From contig JAFRGW010000080.1 in NCBI GenBank assembly GCA_017433615.1, forward strand, positions 1 through 39,806: DNA of 39,806 nucleotides, given 5' to 3'. Below are positions 24,631 to 33,143 of the stretch, in pieces (position 1 is the stretch's first letter; every line of letters starts with the position of its first letter). Under the pieces are notes generated by a model. It did no database searches. It was given only the letters and a program-made list of their open reading frames with translations, and was not told the DNA's origin. This DNA comes from Eubacterium sp. (GTDB lineage Bacteria > Bacillota > Clostridia > Lachnospirales > Lachnospiraceae). The position numbers and the translations under genes are program-made.

Positions 24631-26465
24631 TGAGTGAACAGATACCGGTTCTCAGATTCAAAGATGTCAGCATTCAGACACACAACAATGTGCAGCTGAC
24701 GAATATCAATTTTCAGGTAAATGCAGGTGAGACGCATGCAGTGATCGCGATGTCCGGGCTGGAGATTCAGGCGCTGATCAGCGCAATCTACAAAGATGTG
24801 CGTATTTTCAGGGGTGAGCACATGCTGGCCGGGAAGACGTATGATAAAAAGCAGGTAAGCGAACTGTATGACAGAGTGGATCTGATTGATTCCACCACAG
24901 GCATTTATCCGTCGCTGAGTGTCTTTGACAATGTGAATGTTAAGAAGAAAACAGGCGGCTTTTTTATCCGGGAAGAGATCAGAAGGAAGATCCAGGAGCT
25001 TTTCGACGAATTCTCAATTCCGATCGATGTGAACCAGCGGATGCAGACACTTACCAGAGAGGAACAGGGTCTGGTCCAGCTGATGGGCGCATATGTCAGC
25101 GGAAAGCCGCTGGTGGTGATCAATGAACTGGAATCGAGATATGGGCGGCAGTATCAGGATATCCGCTGGAATATTATCAAAAAAATCAAGGAGCAGGGGC
25201 GGGGCATTATTTACCTGACCTCCATGCTGGAATCTGCGTTGATGATTTCGGACCGCATCTCTGTGCTGAGCGAAGGCAGGATCCGCATGACGAAGGAGAC
25301 AAAGCAGGTAATTGAGGATCCGCGCGAGATTATTTATCTGCTGGCGGGGTGGTCTCCCATCTCTGAGACAGACCAGCAGGATGATATGAGTATCCTCTCG
25401 ACACTGATTACTGCACGTGATCTGCTGACCAGCACATCAGAGCTGAAAAATGAACTGGCTTACCTGGCAGATGATATCGCGAAAGTATTTCAGGCCCGCT
25501 GCTGCAGCATTTATCTGATCGACAGCGAGGCAGGCAGATGGATCAGCACCAGCAGTAATGAAGTGTACCGCGCTTCTGAGGAACTGGTCCTGAAACTGAT
25601 ACAACAGCAGGATCGGCAGGACAGCTGGGTCGAGATCACCAAAGATACAGAGGTGTACCAGCAGTTTTTTGCAGGCAGCCAGATCCAGTCCATTATCTGC
25701 GTCCCCGTTAATTCGCGAAATAATTTTCAGGGGATCATACAGCTGATGTTTGAGAAGCCATATCAGCCGGATGACCGCGACCGGTTCTATATGGATTCGT
25801 TCTGCAAGGAAATCTCGATTGCGATCGAGACCTCCCGCCTGATCGGCCGCTCCATGCTTCTGCAGGAGAGCCACCACAGAATCAAGAACAATCTGCAGAT
25901 GATCAATTCCCTGATTTATCTGCAGAAATCAGCAGTCCGGAAGCATAAGACCGACCCGGACGAGGCCTTTGATGCGATTACCAGAATGGTATCGAGCATT
26001 GCGGCTGTGCATGATATCCTGGCAAAGGATACCAGCAATAACAGCATCATCAATCTGAAGCATATTATTGCTGAAATTGTCAGCTTCTACAGAATGTCGG
26101 ATCTCACAGTCAGTGTGGAGACCCAGAATATCAGCATTCCGTACAACAAAGCTGTAAACATCGCGCTGATTGTGAATGAGATTATCAACAACAGTGTCAA
26201 GCATGCATTCGACCGGACGGATGAAAAGCATGTCAGAATTATCTGCGAGAGTGACGGCCTGCAGATTACGATCCGGATTCAGGACAACGGATCCGGTTTC
26301 CGGATGGACCAGGCCGCAGTTGAAAAAAAGAGCATCGGGATGGGAATTGTCAGAAATCTGGTTTCTTCGATGAAGGGTGATATGCAGATGCGGAACGACG
26401 GCGGGGCCTGCGTGGACATCACCATACCGGTCTCACATGTCTATGACGGAACAAACAGTGCCTGA
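24630..26465 (+). CDS. Histidine kinase with dead RbsA-like ABC ATPase domain, GAF and HisKA_2
   Basis: A 611-residue soluble sensor kinase. Residues about 5-240 align end to end with the first ATPase half of RbsA/MglA (VLRFKDVSIQ, PSLSVFDNV, GIIYLTSMLESALMISDRISVLSEGRI). All catalytic motifs are lost: Walker A is AMSGLEIQA, the signature is TREEQGL, Walker B is LVVINELES, and the switch His is replaced by Ser198. Residues about 255-400 look like a GAF sensor. The kinase core is HisKA_2 (ESHHRIKNNLQ, His415/416) plus HATPase (NEIINNSVKHAF, DNGSGF, GMGIVRNLV). It is coupled by overlap to the ANTAR gene and followed by an RbsA-type importer. It may dock on the importer's permeases and report transport; that is inference. 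Confidence 0.88.
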   Translation: MSEQIPVLRFKDVSIQTHNNVQLTNINFQVNAGETHAVIAMSGLEIQALISAIYKDVRIFRGEHMLAGKTYDKKQVSELYDRVDLIDSTTGIYPSLSVFDNVNVKKKTGGFFIREEIRRKIQELFDEFSIPIDVNQRMQTLTREEQGLVQLMGAYVSGKPLVVINELESRYGRQYQDIRWNIIKKIKEQGRGIIYLTSMLESALMISDRISVLSEGRIRMTKETKQVIEDPREIIYLLAGWSPISETDQQDDMSILSTLITARDLLTSTSELKNELAYLADDIAKVFQARCCSIYLIDSEAGRWISTSSNEVYRASEELVLKLIQQQDRQDSWVEITKDTEVYQQFFAGSQIQSIICVPVNSRNNFQGIIQLMFEKPYQPDDRDRFYMDSFCKEISIAIETSRLIGRSMLLQESHHRIKNNLQMINSLIYLQKSAVRKHKTDPDEAFDAITRMVSSIAAVHDILAKDTSNNSIINLKHIIAEIVSFYRMSDLTVSVETQNISIPYNKAVNIALIVNEIINNSVKHAFDRTDEKHVRIICESDGLQITIRIQDNGSGFRMDQAAVEKKSIGMGIVRNLVSSMKGDMQMRNDGGACVDITIPVSHVYDGTNSA

Positions 26466-26486
26466 ACAAAAGAGTGATTTTTGTTA

Positions 26487-26515
26487 TTGACAAGTTACCG
26501 GACAGAAATTATAAT
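26487..26515 (+). promoter_or_regulatory. Consensus sigma-A promoter of the RbsA-type ABC operon
   Basis: TTGACA (26487-26492), 17 bp, TATAAT (26510-26515): a perfect match to the housekeeping consensus, the best promoter in the window. Transcription should start near 26522, giving a leader of about 165 nt before the binding-protein gene. So strong a promoter suggests that control comes later, at the leader terminator. Confidence 0.85.
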
Positions 26516-26533
26516 GACTTCAGTTGAATAAAG

Positions 26534-26584
26534 TGTTCTCATGGCGTGGAACAATTCTGATTGAAGAGAGTTACGAGTGCTTTC
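26534..26584 (+). promoter_or_regulatory. Candidate ANTAR-responsive antiterminator hairpins
   Basis: Hairpin 1: TGTTCT (26534-26539) with GGAACA (26548-26553), a C-U mismatch and hexaloop ATGGCG (26541-26546), which fits the A1/G4 rule for ANTAR loops. Hairpin 2: GAGAG (26566-26570) with CTTTC (26580-26584); a T-G pair would leave loop ACGAGT, which has A1 but not G4. Hairpin 2 uses bases of the terminator's left arm, so the two structures exclude each other, as in EutV targets. The second loop is imperfect, so this is a proposal. Confidence 0.5.
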
Positions 26585-26607
26585 GCTTATTGCGGGAGCA
26601 CTTTTTT
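26576..26607 (+). terminator. Leader terminator upstream of the binding-protein gene
   Basis: An 11-bp stem (26576-26586 with 26592-26602) and a TTATT loop run into TTTTTTCTTTTT. It lies between the consensus promoter and the first structural gene, so it must be bypassed for the operon to be expressed: an attenuator. Confidence 0.85.
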
Positions 26608-26685
26608 CTTTTTCAGAAAATGTCCCTTCGATCAGAAACAACCTGTGAGACACAAACTGTGGGGAAAAGGAAAGGAGTAACAAAA

Positions 26686-27819
26686 ATGAGATTAACGAAA
26701 AAGATTCTGGCACTTGCCATGACAGGCGTGATGACGCTTGGCCTTGCAGCCTGCGGCGGCGGAAGCAGTTCTTCCTCTTCAGCAGCACCTGAGGCAGCGG
26801 CTTCATCCGCAGCAGAGAGCACAGCAGCCAGCAGTGCTGCAGCTGCATCCTCCGCGGCAGCAGAGACAACCGGCAGCGGCGACAAGATCGTGATCGGCGC
26901 TTCCTACAACAGCCTGATGAACGATGTCTTTACCGTCACACAGACACTGATGGAACTGTGGGCAGAGCAGCCGCTTGAGGCTGACGATCCGCAGGTTGAT
27001 CTGACCATCGTTGTTGCTGACGGCGACACAACCAAGCAGATTTCCGACGTAAATGACCTGATCAACAAGGGCTGCGATGTCATCTGCATCGACCCGGTAG
27101 ATTCCACAGCGGTTGAGCCGGCAATCCAGGCCTGCAAAGACAAAGGAATTCCGGTTATTACATTTAACAGACCGGTTGCAGAATCAGTTAAGACACGCCC
27201 GGACGTTGAAGTAGATATCGCTGCATACGATCAGGGATATGACACCGCAAAGACAACCTTCGAGAAAATGAAAAATGACGGCGTAGAGGAGATCAATGTG
27301 GTCCTCTGCAACGGCGAGACCCGTGACGACAACTCCATCCGCCGTGCAAAGGGCGTGCAGGCTGCAGCAGAAGAATATGGCGCAACAGTCGTTGCTGAGC
27401 TTCCGTGTGACTGGGATCCGACCAAGGTTACAGAGCTGCTTCCGCCGGCTCTGAAGGGCAACGAGAATGTCAACTGTGTATATGTTGCAACAGACGGAAT
27501 GCTCTCCGGTGTACAGAGCTGCCTTGAAGATATCGGCAAGTGGGCACCGTACGGCGATGAGAATCATATGTACGTTGCATGCTGTGACGTATTTGAAGAA
27601 GGTTACAACTATGTTGCTGACGGCTATGTGGATTCCGATTCTCTGATGGATGTCTACGGCATGATCAAGGGCGTTTTCCAGAGTGCTTTCGCAATGAACA
27701 ACGGCGAAACAGTAGAACCTCTCATTGAGATCAAGGGTGCTGTTTATACCTCTGACAACTATGACAGTGCAGAGATGACAAGTGATGAGCTTCTGTGGTG
27801 GAAGTGGAAAGATAAATAA
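26686..27819 (+). CDS. Sugar-binding lipoprotein of RbsB/YtfQ-type ABC importer
   Basis: Predicted lipid-anchored extracellular receptor of 377 residues. Signal and lipobox are TLGLAAC at about residues 17-23, followed by a Ser/Ala linker to about 62 and then a periplasmic-binding type 4 fold of the ribose/galactose class (KIVIGASYNSLMNDVF, QISDVNDLINKGCDVICIDP, IPVITFNRP). ATG 26686 follows AAAGGAGTAACAAA; an in-frame upstream start at 26524 would run through the attenuator and is rejected. The permease, ATPase and second permease follow. A monosaccharide ligand is likely, but which one is not visible. Confidence 0.9.
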   Translation: MRLTKKILALAMTGVMTLGLAACGGGSSSSSSAAPEAAASSAAESTAASSAAAASSAAAETTGSGDKIVIGASYNSLMNDVFTVTQTLMELWAEQPLEADDPQVDLTIVVADGDTTKQISDVNDLINKGCDVICIDPVDSTAVEPAIQACKDKGIPVITFNRPVAESVKTRPDVEVDIAAYDQGYDTAKTTFEKMKNDGVEEINVVLCNGETRDDNSIRRAKGVQAAAEEYGATVVAELPCDWDPTKVTELLPPALKGNENVNCVYVATDGMLSGVQSCLEDIGKWAPYGDENHMYVACCDVFEEGYNYVADGYVDSDSLMDVYGMIKGVFQSAFAMNNGETVEPLIEIKGAVYTSDNYDSAEMTSDELLWWKWKDK

Positions 27820-27857
27820 TCTGCTTTGAAAATTCGTGCTGCGAACGGATTAAAATA

Positions 27858-27891
27858 CGGGGCTGGCGCATTGACAGATGCGTCAGCCCCG
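27858..27891 (+). promoter_or_regulatory. Strong intercistronic hairpin after binding-protein gene
   Basis: A 14-bp stem (27858-27871 with 27878-27891, one G-U) has loop TGACAG. No T-tract follows, so complete termination is unlikely. It probably raises binding-protein output relative to the permeases, like the hairpin at 7156-7207 in the other importer operon. Confidence 0.65.
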
Positions 27892-27946
27892 TCTGGCGGG
27901 TTCTGCTAAAACGATTGTGAGTTAACAGCAGAAGAAGGAGAGATAT

Positions 27947-28924
27947 ATGGGTACACAAAGTAAAGCACTTCCGGCCGGATTTCTGGCATCCATCCGGGAG
28001 GATAATAAAAAGCGGGTAAATGCTCTGGTGGGCGTTGTCGCGGTTATTATTCTGATCATTCTTGCCCTGACGGTACCGAACTTTTTCAGTATGCAGAATA
28101 TCGTAAATGTTCTGGAACAGGTGAGTTCGGTCGGCTTCTATGCCCTGGGCCTTACAATTGTTCTGGTTTGCGGCGGAATCGATCTTTCTGTTCCGGGCGT
28201 TATCATGGCAGCTGCATGTCTCGGCGGCAGTTACATGGTAAACGGCGGCAGCTGGTTTGTTGCAGTCCTCATGATGCTCGGGATGGGACTTCTGTTTGGG
28301 TTTATCAATGGAATTGCAGTAGCTAAGGGAAAGATGATCCCGTTTATCGTAACCCTGTCAACGCTGGTACTTTCACAGGGTATCGCTGAGTATCTATCGG
28401 CAGCACAGACAATTTACGGACTGCCGGATATTTTCCTTGCATTTAACACCAAGATCGGAATTGTACCGGTTGGCGTTATCGTCTTCATCATTGTTGCATT
28501 GATTCTCATGGTACTTCTGACGAGAACCAGACTCGGAAGAACGTTCTTTATGGTTGGTGAAAATATCGAGACAGCCAGAGTCTCCGGTATTAAAACGGAC
28601 AGAGTTCTGTTTCTGTCTTATCTGATTTCCGGACTGCTTGCCGGGATCGGCGCCATCTTCCTGACTGCACGTCTTGGTTCGGCAACAGCGACGATGGTTG
28701 GCGACACCGTAACAAACGACACAATTGCCTCCTGCATTATCGGCGGCGCAAGCCTCCGCGGCGGACAGGGCAATATTATCGGCTCAGTTTTCGGACTGAT
28801 TTTCATTACCATTGTTGGAAACTGTTTCAATCTGCTGGGTATCAGCTATTACGTCGGTATGGTTATCAAAGGACTGATTGTTGCGCTTGTCATTTATATC
28901 GATGTACTGCGGGCAAGGGGGTAA
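27947..28924 (+). CDS. RbsC/YtfT-type sugar ABC permease
   Basis: Predicted membrane subunit of 325 residues, mostly hydrophobic, of the CUT2 sugar importer. RbsC-family signatures are GLTIVLVCGGIDLSVPGVIMAAA (shared by the family with small changes), GFINGIAVAKGKMIPFIVTL and TIASCIIGGASLRGGQGNIIGSVFG. AGAAGGAGA precedes the ATG. It is one of two different permeases flanking the ATPase gene, so the membrane channel is probably a heterodimer, as in the E. coli galactofuranose importer YtfQRT-YjfF. Confidence 0.9.
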   Translation: MGTQSKALPAGFLASIREDNKKRVNALVGVVAVIILIILALTVPNFFSMQNIVNVLEQVSSVGFYALGLTIVLVCGGIDLSVPGVIMAAACLGGSYMVNGGSWFVAVLMMLGMGLLFGFINGIAVAKGKMIPFIVTLSTLVLSQGIAEYLSAAQTIYGLPDIFLAFNTKIGIVPVGVIVFIIVALILMVLLTRTRLGRTFFMVGENIETARVSGIKTDRVLFLSYLISGLLAGIGAIFLTARLGSATATMVGDTVTNDTIASCIIGGASLRGGQGNIIGSVFGLIFITIVGNCFNLLGISYYVGMVIKGLIVALVIYIDVLRARG

Positions 28925-28930
28925 TGAAAA

Positions 28931-30424
28931 ATGCTGACTATGACGAATATTACGAAACAATTTACAGGTGTAAAGGCCCTTGATAATGTCTCAATCCATG
29001 CAGAAGAAGGGCGTGTTCTGGGACTCATCGGCATTAACGGTGCCGGAAAAAGTACACTGATGAATGTACTTGGCGGCGTTTTTCAGCCGGATGAAGGAAA
29101 AATTGAATTAAACGGGAAAGAACTGAAGTTCCATTCACCGATTGATGCCTATAATGAGGGCATTGCGTTTATTCACCAGGAACCACAGTTTTTCCTTTCT
29201 CTGACGGTTGCAGAAAACATTTTCATATCCGACCTCTATATGAAAAACAAAGTTGTTACGGATAAGAAGAAGATGATGGAGCAGGCAGAAAAATATCTTT
29301 CGATTATCGCGTCAAACATCAAACCAAACCAGCTGCTTGAAGACGTGGCAATCGGACAGCGGCAGGTCATTGAGATTGTCCGCGCGCTGACTTCCGGCGC
29401 ACAGGTAATTATATTTGATGAACCGACATCTTCTCTGGGTATTCATGAAAAAGAGAATCTGTTTAAGACGATCGAAAAGCTGAAATCCGAGGGCAAGATT
29501 ATCATCTACATCTCGCATTTTCTGGATGAGATCATGGAAGTATGCGATGACTATGTCGTTCTCCGTGACGGAAAGCTGGTGAACCAGGGGCTGATCAGTG
29601 AAACGGACAAGAGTGGACTTTCTGACATGATCATCGGCCAGAAACTTGAGAAGCTGAAAAAAGAGGAAGTTGACACAAGCGACCGGGAAATTGTCCTGAA
29701 AGTTGAAGACATTCATCATGGCAATCTGCTTCACGGTGTCGGATTCGAGCTGCGGAAAGGCGAAGTACTCGGCATCTGGGGACTGATGGGAGCTGGCAGA
29801 ACTGAGATGATCCGTGCAATGCTCGGACTCGACCGTGTGCCGGGCGGAAAAGCTTATATCAATGAAAACGGCGAGATGCGTCCGATTAAGAAGCATGAGC
29901 TTCTGGAGCGTGTCGGCTATGTCACAGAAGGCAGACATTTTGACGGTCTGTTCCTTTCCAAGCCTGTATGGATGAATGTTACATCTGCAAACCTGGATGC
30001 TTATTCCTCAAAGGGCATTCACATGCTGGATATGAAGAAAGAGCATGAAGATACCGAAAAGTACATTGATATGCTGAATATCAAAGTTCCGAATGCAGAC
30101 GTTAAGGTTTCAAACCTGTCGGGCGGCAATCAGCAGAAGGTTATCTTTGCAAAATGGATCGACAAGGGTGCCAATATCTTCATTCTGGATGAGCCGACAC
30201 GCGGTGTTGATGTCGGTGCGAAGCTGGGAATTCACAAGATTATCCGCGAACTTGCCAGCCAGGGCAGCAGCGTCATTCTGATCACATCCGAGGCGGATGA
30301 GATGGTAGATCTCGCAGACAGAGTGCTGATCCTGCGGGGCGGTGAAATAATATCCGAGCAGACAGGTGCTGATATCAATCAGACAAACTTGATGCGCATC
30401 GCATTGGAAGGAGTGAGTGCCTGA
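28931..30424 (+). CDS. RbsA/MglA-type sugar ABC ATPase (two ATPase halves)
   Basis: Predicted energising subunit of 497 residues with two ATPase domains. The first half is complete: Walker A GINGAGKST (about 33-41), FIHQEPQFFLSLTVAENIF, IGQRQVIEI and VIIFDEPTSSL with switch His in YISHFLDE. The second half has the usual degenerate Walker A GLMGAGRTE but a good LSGGNQQK and FILDEPTRGVDVGAK. This is normal for the family. It starts seven bases after the permease stop and overlaps the next permease by one base. It is the intact relative of the dead ATPase domain in the kinase at 24630, and the two might compete for the permeases (inference). Confidence 0.93.
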   Translation: MLTMTNITKQFTGVKALDNVSIHAEEGRVLGLIGINGAGKSTLMNVLGGVFQPDEGKIELNGKELKFHSPIDAYNEGIAFIHQEPQFFLSLTVAENIFISDLYMKNKVVTDKKKMMEQAEKYLSIIASNIKPNQLLEDVAIGQRQVIEIVRALTSGAQVIIFDEPTSSLGIHEKENLFKTIEKLKSEGKIIIYISHFLDEIMEVCDDYVVLRDGKLVNQGLISETDKSGLSDMIIGQKLEKLKKEEVDTSDREIVLKVEDIHHGNLLHGVGFELRKGEVLGIWGLMGAGRTEMIRAMLGLDRVPGGKAYINENGEMRPIKKHELLERVGYVTEGRHFDGLFLSKPVWMNVTSANLDAYSSKGIHMLDMKKEHEDTEKYIDMLNIKVPNADVKVSNLSGGNQQKVIFAKWIDKGANIFILDEPTRGVDVGAKLGIHKIIRELASQGSSVILITSEADEMVDLADRVLILRGGEIISEQTGADINQTNLMRIALEGVSA

Positions 30425-31374
30425 TGACGAAAAAAATTAATACAAAAGATTTTCTGCTGTCCAATGGTTTTTACCTTCTGTGCATTGCTGTCATTGTGAT
30501 ATTCAGTATCCTGAACCGGTCGTTTCTGACAGTACAGAACTTTTTCGCAATCCTGCTGGCATCTGCTTTTCTGTGTGCGACAACGGCAGGTGTCACACCG
30601 GTTATCATTTCCGGCAATATGGATCTGTCAGTCGGTTCAACTGCGCTGCTCTGTGTCGGCGTCATGTATCAGTCATTTCACAGCGGACTGCCGGACGGCG
30701 TAACGCTGCTGCTGGGGATTTTGTCCGGATGTATCGTGGGTCTGATCAACGGCATTCTGGTGGCAAAACTGAAATTCAATGCGATGGTCCTGACACTGGG
30801 ACTGCAAATCGGATACAGGGGTCTCGGTCTGATGTTGATTGGCGGCACACAGGTCAAACTTCCGGAAGCATTCAGTAATTTCGGTAAGAAAACAATTTTC
30901 GGCGGCCTGAATGTCACCGTTGTGATCTGTCTGCTGGTTATGCTCGTGCTGCATCTGATCCTGAAACGGACCCGCTTCGGCACATACTGCTATGCAATCG
31001 GCTGTAATGAGATGGCTTCCGAGCGTGTCGGTATTCCGATTGATAAAGTAAAGATTGCAACATTCATTATCTCCGGTGCATGCGCAGCACTTGCGGGATT
31101 TGTAGTAATTTCCAGATTGGGCATCGCGCATTCCTACATCGGAAAAGAGATGGAATTTGACGCGATTGAGGCAGCTGTTATCGGCGGCATCAGCCTGAAC
31201 GGCGGACGCGGTAATCTTCTGCCGGGTGCCCTGCTTGGCGTGTTCCTGATCTATGTCATCAACAACGGACTTTCCATCATGGGTGCTTCCGAGTATGTGT
31301 ATCCGTTTGCACAGGGAATTATCGTTTTCGTTGCGATGTATTTGGATGCGTTGAAGAACTTTAAGAACAAATAA
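30424..31374 (+). CDS. RbsC/YjfF-type sugar ABC permease
   Basis: Second membrane subunit of the CUT2 importer, 316 residues. It shows GVTPVIISGNMDLSVGSTALLC, GLINGILVAKLKFNAMVLTLGL and EAAVIGGISLNGGRGNLLPGALLG, typical of RbsC-like permeases, and closes with a short basic tail. Its ATG overlaps the ATPase stop (TGATG), so translation is coupled. It is clearly different in sequence from the permease at 27947. A strong terminator closes the operon at 31388. Confidence 0.9.
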   Translation: MTKKINTKDFLLSNGFYLLCIAVIVIFSILNRSFLTVQNFFAILLASAFLCATTAGVTPVIISGNMDLSVGSTALLCVGVMYQSFHSGLPDGVTLLLGILSGCIVGLINGILVAKLKFNAMVLTLGLQIGYRGLGLMLIGGTQVKLPEAFSNFGKKTIFGGLNVTVVICLLVMLVLHLILKRTRFGTYCYAIGCNEMASERVGIPIDKVKIATFIISGACAALAGFVVISRLGIAHSYIGKEMEFDAIEAAVIGGISLNGGRGNLLPGALLGVFLIYVINNGLSIMGASEYVYPFAQGIIVFVAMYLDALKNFKNK

Positions 31375-31387
31375 GAATCAATGCGGA

Positions 31388-31431
31388 CAATCCCTGTGAA
31401 CGAAGTGATTTCGCTTCACGGGGATTGTTTT
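31388..31431 (+). terminator. Terminator of the RbsA-type ABC operon
   Basis: CAATCCCTGTGAA (31388-31400) pairs with TTCACGGGGATTG (31415-31427) over 13 bp with one G-U, with CGAA/TTCG inside and TTTT after. It separates the importer from the oxidoreductase gene. Confidence 0.88.
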
Positions 31432-31481
31432 GCATTAAGCTGGTCAGGATTTCGCGCGCGGATTCTGACGGGAGGACGAAC

Positions 31482-32612
31482 ATGGAAAAACTGAAATTCG
31501 GAATGATCGGCGGCGGGAAAGGTTCCTTTATTGCAGACCTGCATCTGAAAGGTGCACTGTTTGACGGTCTGGGAGAACTGACGGCCGGATGCTTCTCCAG
31601 GAACAGGGAGAAATCGTTGGAATTCGGAAGAGCAATGGGGATTGCAGAGGAGAGAATTTACGGAAGTTTCCGCGAAATGGCTGAACGAGAGGCAAAGCGG
31701 GAGGATCCGATTGACTTTGTGATCATAGCCGCACCGAACAATGTACATTATGCCTGTGCAAAGGTATTTCTGGAGAACGGGATCAATGTTGTATGTGATA
31801 AGCCGCTGACACATTATCTGTATGAAGCAGAAGAACTGAAAAGGCTTGCAGAAGAGAAAGATCTGCTGTTCGGTGTGACGTATACATATTCTGCATATCC
31901 GGCTGTTTCGTTTATGAAAAAAATGATCGCGGACGGGAAGGTTGGAGAGATCCGGCTTGTAAAAGCAGAATTTCTGACAGATAATTTTGCAATTCCGAAT
32001 GAGCAGCTCGGAAAAAGTATGCTCTGGCGTCTGGACCCGGAAGTGGCGGGCAGATCAACCTGCTGTGGTGATATCGGTGTGCATGCCCAGAATCTGATCT
32101 CGTCCGTGACCGGGCTGGAGATGGAGGAACTCTCCGCGGATCTGAATGTGATCGGGGAAAATAGAGTGCTGGATACGAACTTTACTGCGACAGTCCGTTA
32201 TAAATCTGGCGCGAAAGGACATATCTGGTGCTCAAATGTTGCAATGGGAAAATGCAACGATCTGAACATTGCTATTTACGGAGATAAAGGAAGTCTGTCC
32301 TGGTCAGAGGAGACAGCGGATATTGTTGTATTTAATGAGCTGTCAGGCTGTTCGGTACACTACCGGATGGGAACGAGTTTCAGTTCGATCGGCGGCAGTC
32401 AGATGTTCCGGCTTCCGGCAGGTGTCTCTGAAGGATATTATGAGGCCTTTGCAAACATTTACAGAAATTATATGACGGCACTGCGAAACAAAAAAGCAGG
32501 GAAGCCTTATGAAGTGAATTATCCGGATGTTAACTGTGGAATTGAGAGCCTTCGGTTTGTTGAGGCATGCCTTGCCAGTTCCGAACAGAATGCCGGGTGG
32601 GTTACAGTATAA
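31482..32612 (+). CDS. Gfo/Idh/MocA family NAD(P)-dependent oxidoreductase
   Basis: Predicted cytoplasmic sugar or polyol dehydrogenase of 376 residues. The Rossmann loop is GMIGGGKGSFIADLH at the N-terminus. VCDKPLTHYLYEAEEL holds the conserved Lys of the EKP-like motif (here DKP). The C-terminal catalytic domain carries GDIGVHAQNLISSVTG, where the His is the likely catalytic residue. The N-terminal KGS in place of the usual GxGxxG end marks a distinct subgroup. ATG 31482 follows GGGAGG; a TTG at 31425 lies inside the previous terminator. The substrate is unknown; the neighbouring importer suggests it may process the imported sugar. A 27-nt imperfect palindrome (31443-31469) precedes the ribosome binding site. 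Confidence 0.88.
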   Translation: MEKLKFGMIGGGKGSFIADLHLKGALFDGLGELTAGCFSRNREKSLEFGRAMGIAEERIYGSFREMAEREAKREDPIDFVIIAAPNNVHYACAKVFLENGINVVCDKPLTHYLYEAEELKRLAEEKDLLFGVTYTYSAYPAVSFMKKMIADGKVGEIRLVKAEFLTDNFAIPNEQLGKSMLWRLDPEVAGRSTCCGDIGVHAQNLISSVTGLEMEELSADLNVIGENRVLDTNFTATVRYKSGAKGHIWCSNVAMGKCNDLNIAIYGDKGSLSWSEETADIVVFNELSGCSVHYRMGTSFSSIGGSQMFRLPAGVSEGYYEAFANIYRNYMTALRNKKAGKPYEVNYPDVNCGIESLRFVEACLASSEQNAGWVTV

Positions 32613-32667
32613 CAATACGCCGCGTAGGAAACGTGGTTCTTGAAAAATGAAGGAAAGGACTGAAAAT

Positions 32668-33126
32668 ATGGCAAAAGTGGCTGGAATCGGTCATATGAGC
32701 TTTACGGTCATGGACATGCAGAAAACGCTGGACTTTTACTGCGGAATCCTCGGCGGGAAGGTGCTGACTGAGACAATTGACGAGACACCGGATCTTGCGC
32801 GCTGCTGTATGGGCGAGATTGCAGAAGATCCGTACGGGAAACTGAAAGTTGCGATGGTGGAACTTGGCGGCCTGGAGATTGAATTTCTGCAGTACCTGGT
32901 TCCGGAGACAACGCCGTTCCACGGAGATCCGTCCCGCGCCGGATCCGCACATATCGCAGTTAACGTGGATGACATTGATGAGATGTACCGGACAATGAAA
33001 GAGAAGGGTATCAAATTTCACTCAGAGGTGAAGGAATGTATCCGGGACGGCGTGCTGGTCTGGAAATGGGTCTATGCCAGAGATCCAAACGGAATCTGCT
33101 GCGAAATTGTGCAGCGGTATGACTGA
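32668..33126 (+). CDS. VOC superfamily (glyoxalase-like) protein
   Basis: Small cytoplasmic metalloenzyme-fold protein of 152 residues with paired beta-alpha-beta-beta-beta modules (IGHMSFTVMDMQKTLDFYCGILGGKV; AHIAVNVDDIDEMYRTMKEKGIKF; VYARDPNGICCEIVQ). His near the start, His in AHIAV and Glu in CCEIVQ are plausible metal ligands. Relatives include lactoylglutathione lyases, epimerases and dioxygenases, so the reaction cannot be named. ATG 32668 has AAAGGA eight bases before; the earlier ATG 32647 lies ahead of it. It follows the oxidoreductase by 55 bp without a terminator, so the two probably form an operon and may act on one sugar-acid substrate. Confidence 0.82.
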   Translation: MAKVAGIGHMSFTVMDMQKTLDFYCGILGGKVLTETIDETPDLARCCMGEIAEDPYGKLKVAMVELGGLEIEFLQYLVPETTPFHGDPSRAGSAHIAVNVDDIDEMYRTMKEKGIKFHSEVKECIRDGVLVWKWVYARDPNGICCEIVQRYD

Positions 33127-33143
33127 AATCTGAAAAGAAATAA

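Noticed and set aside
26524-26685. Upstream in-frame extension of the RbsB-type binding protein
   Set aside because: It would translate the leader terminator and place the lipoprotein signal 54 residues into the protein.
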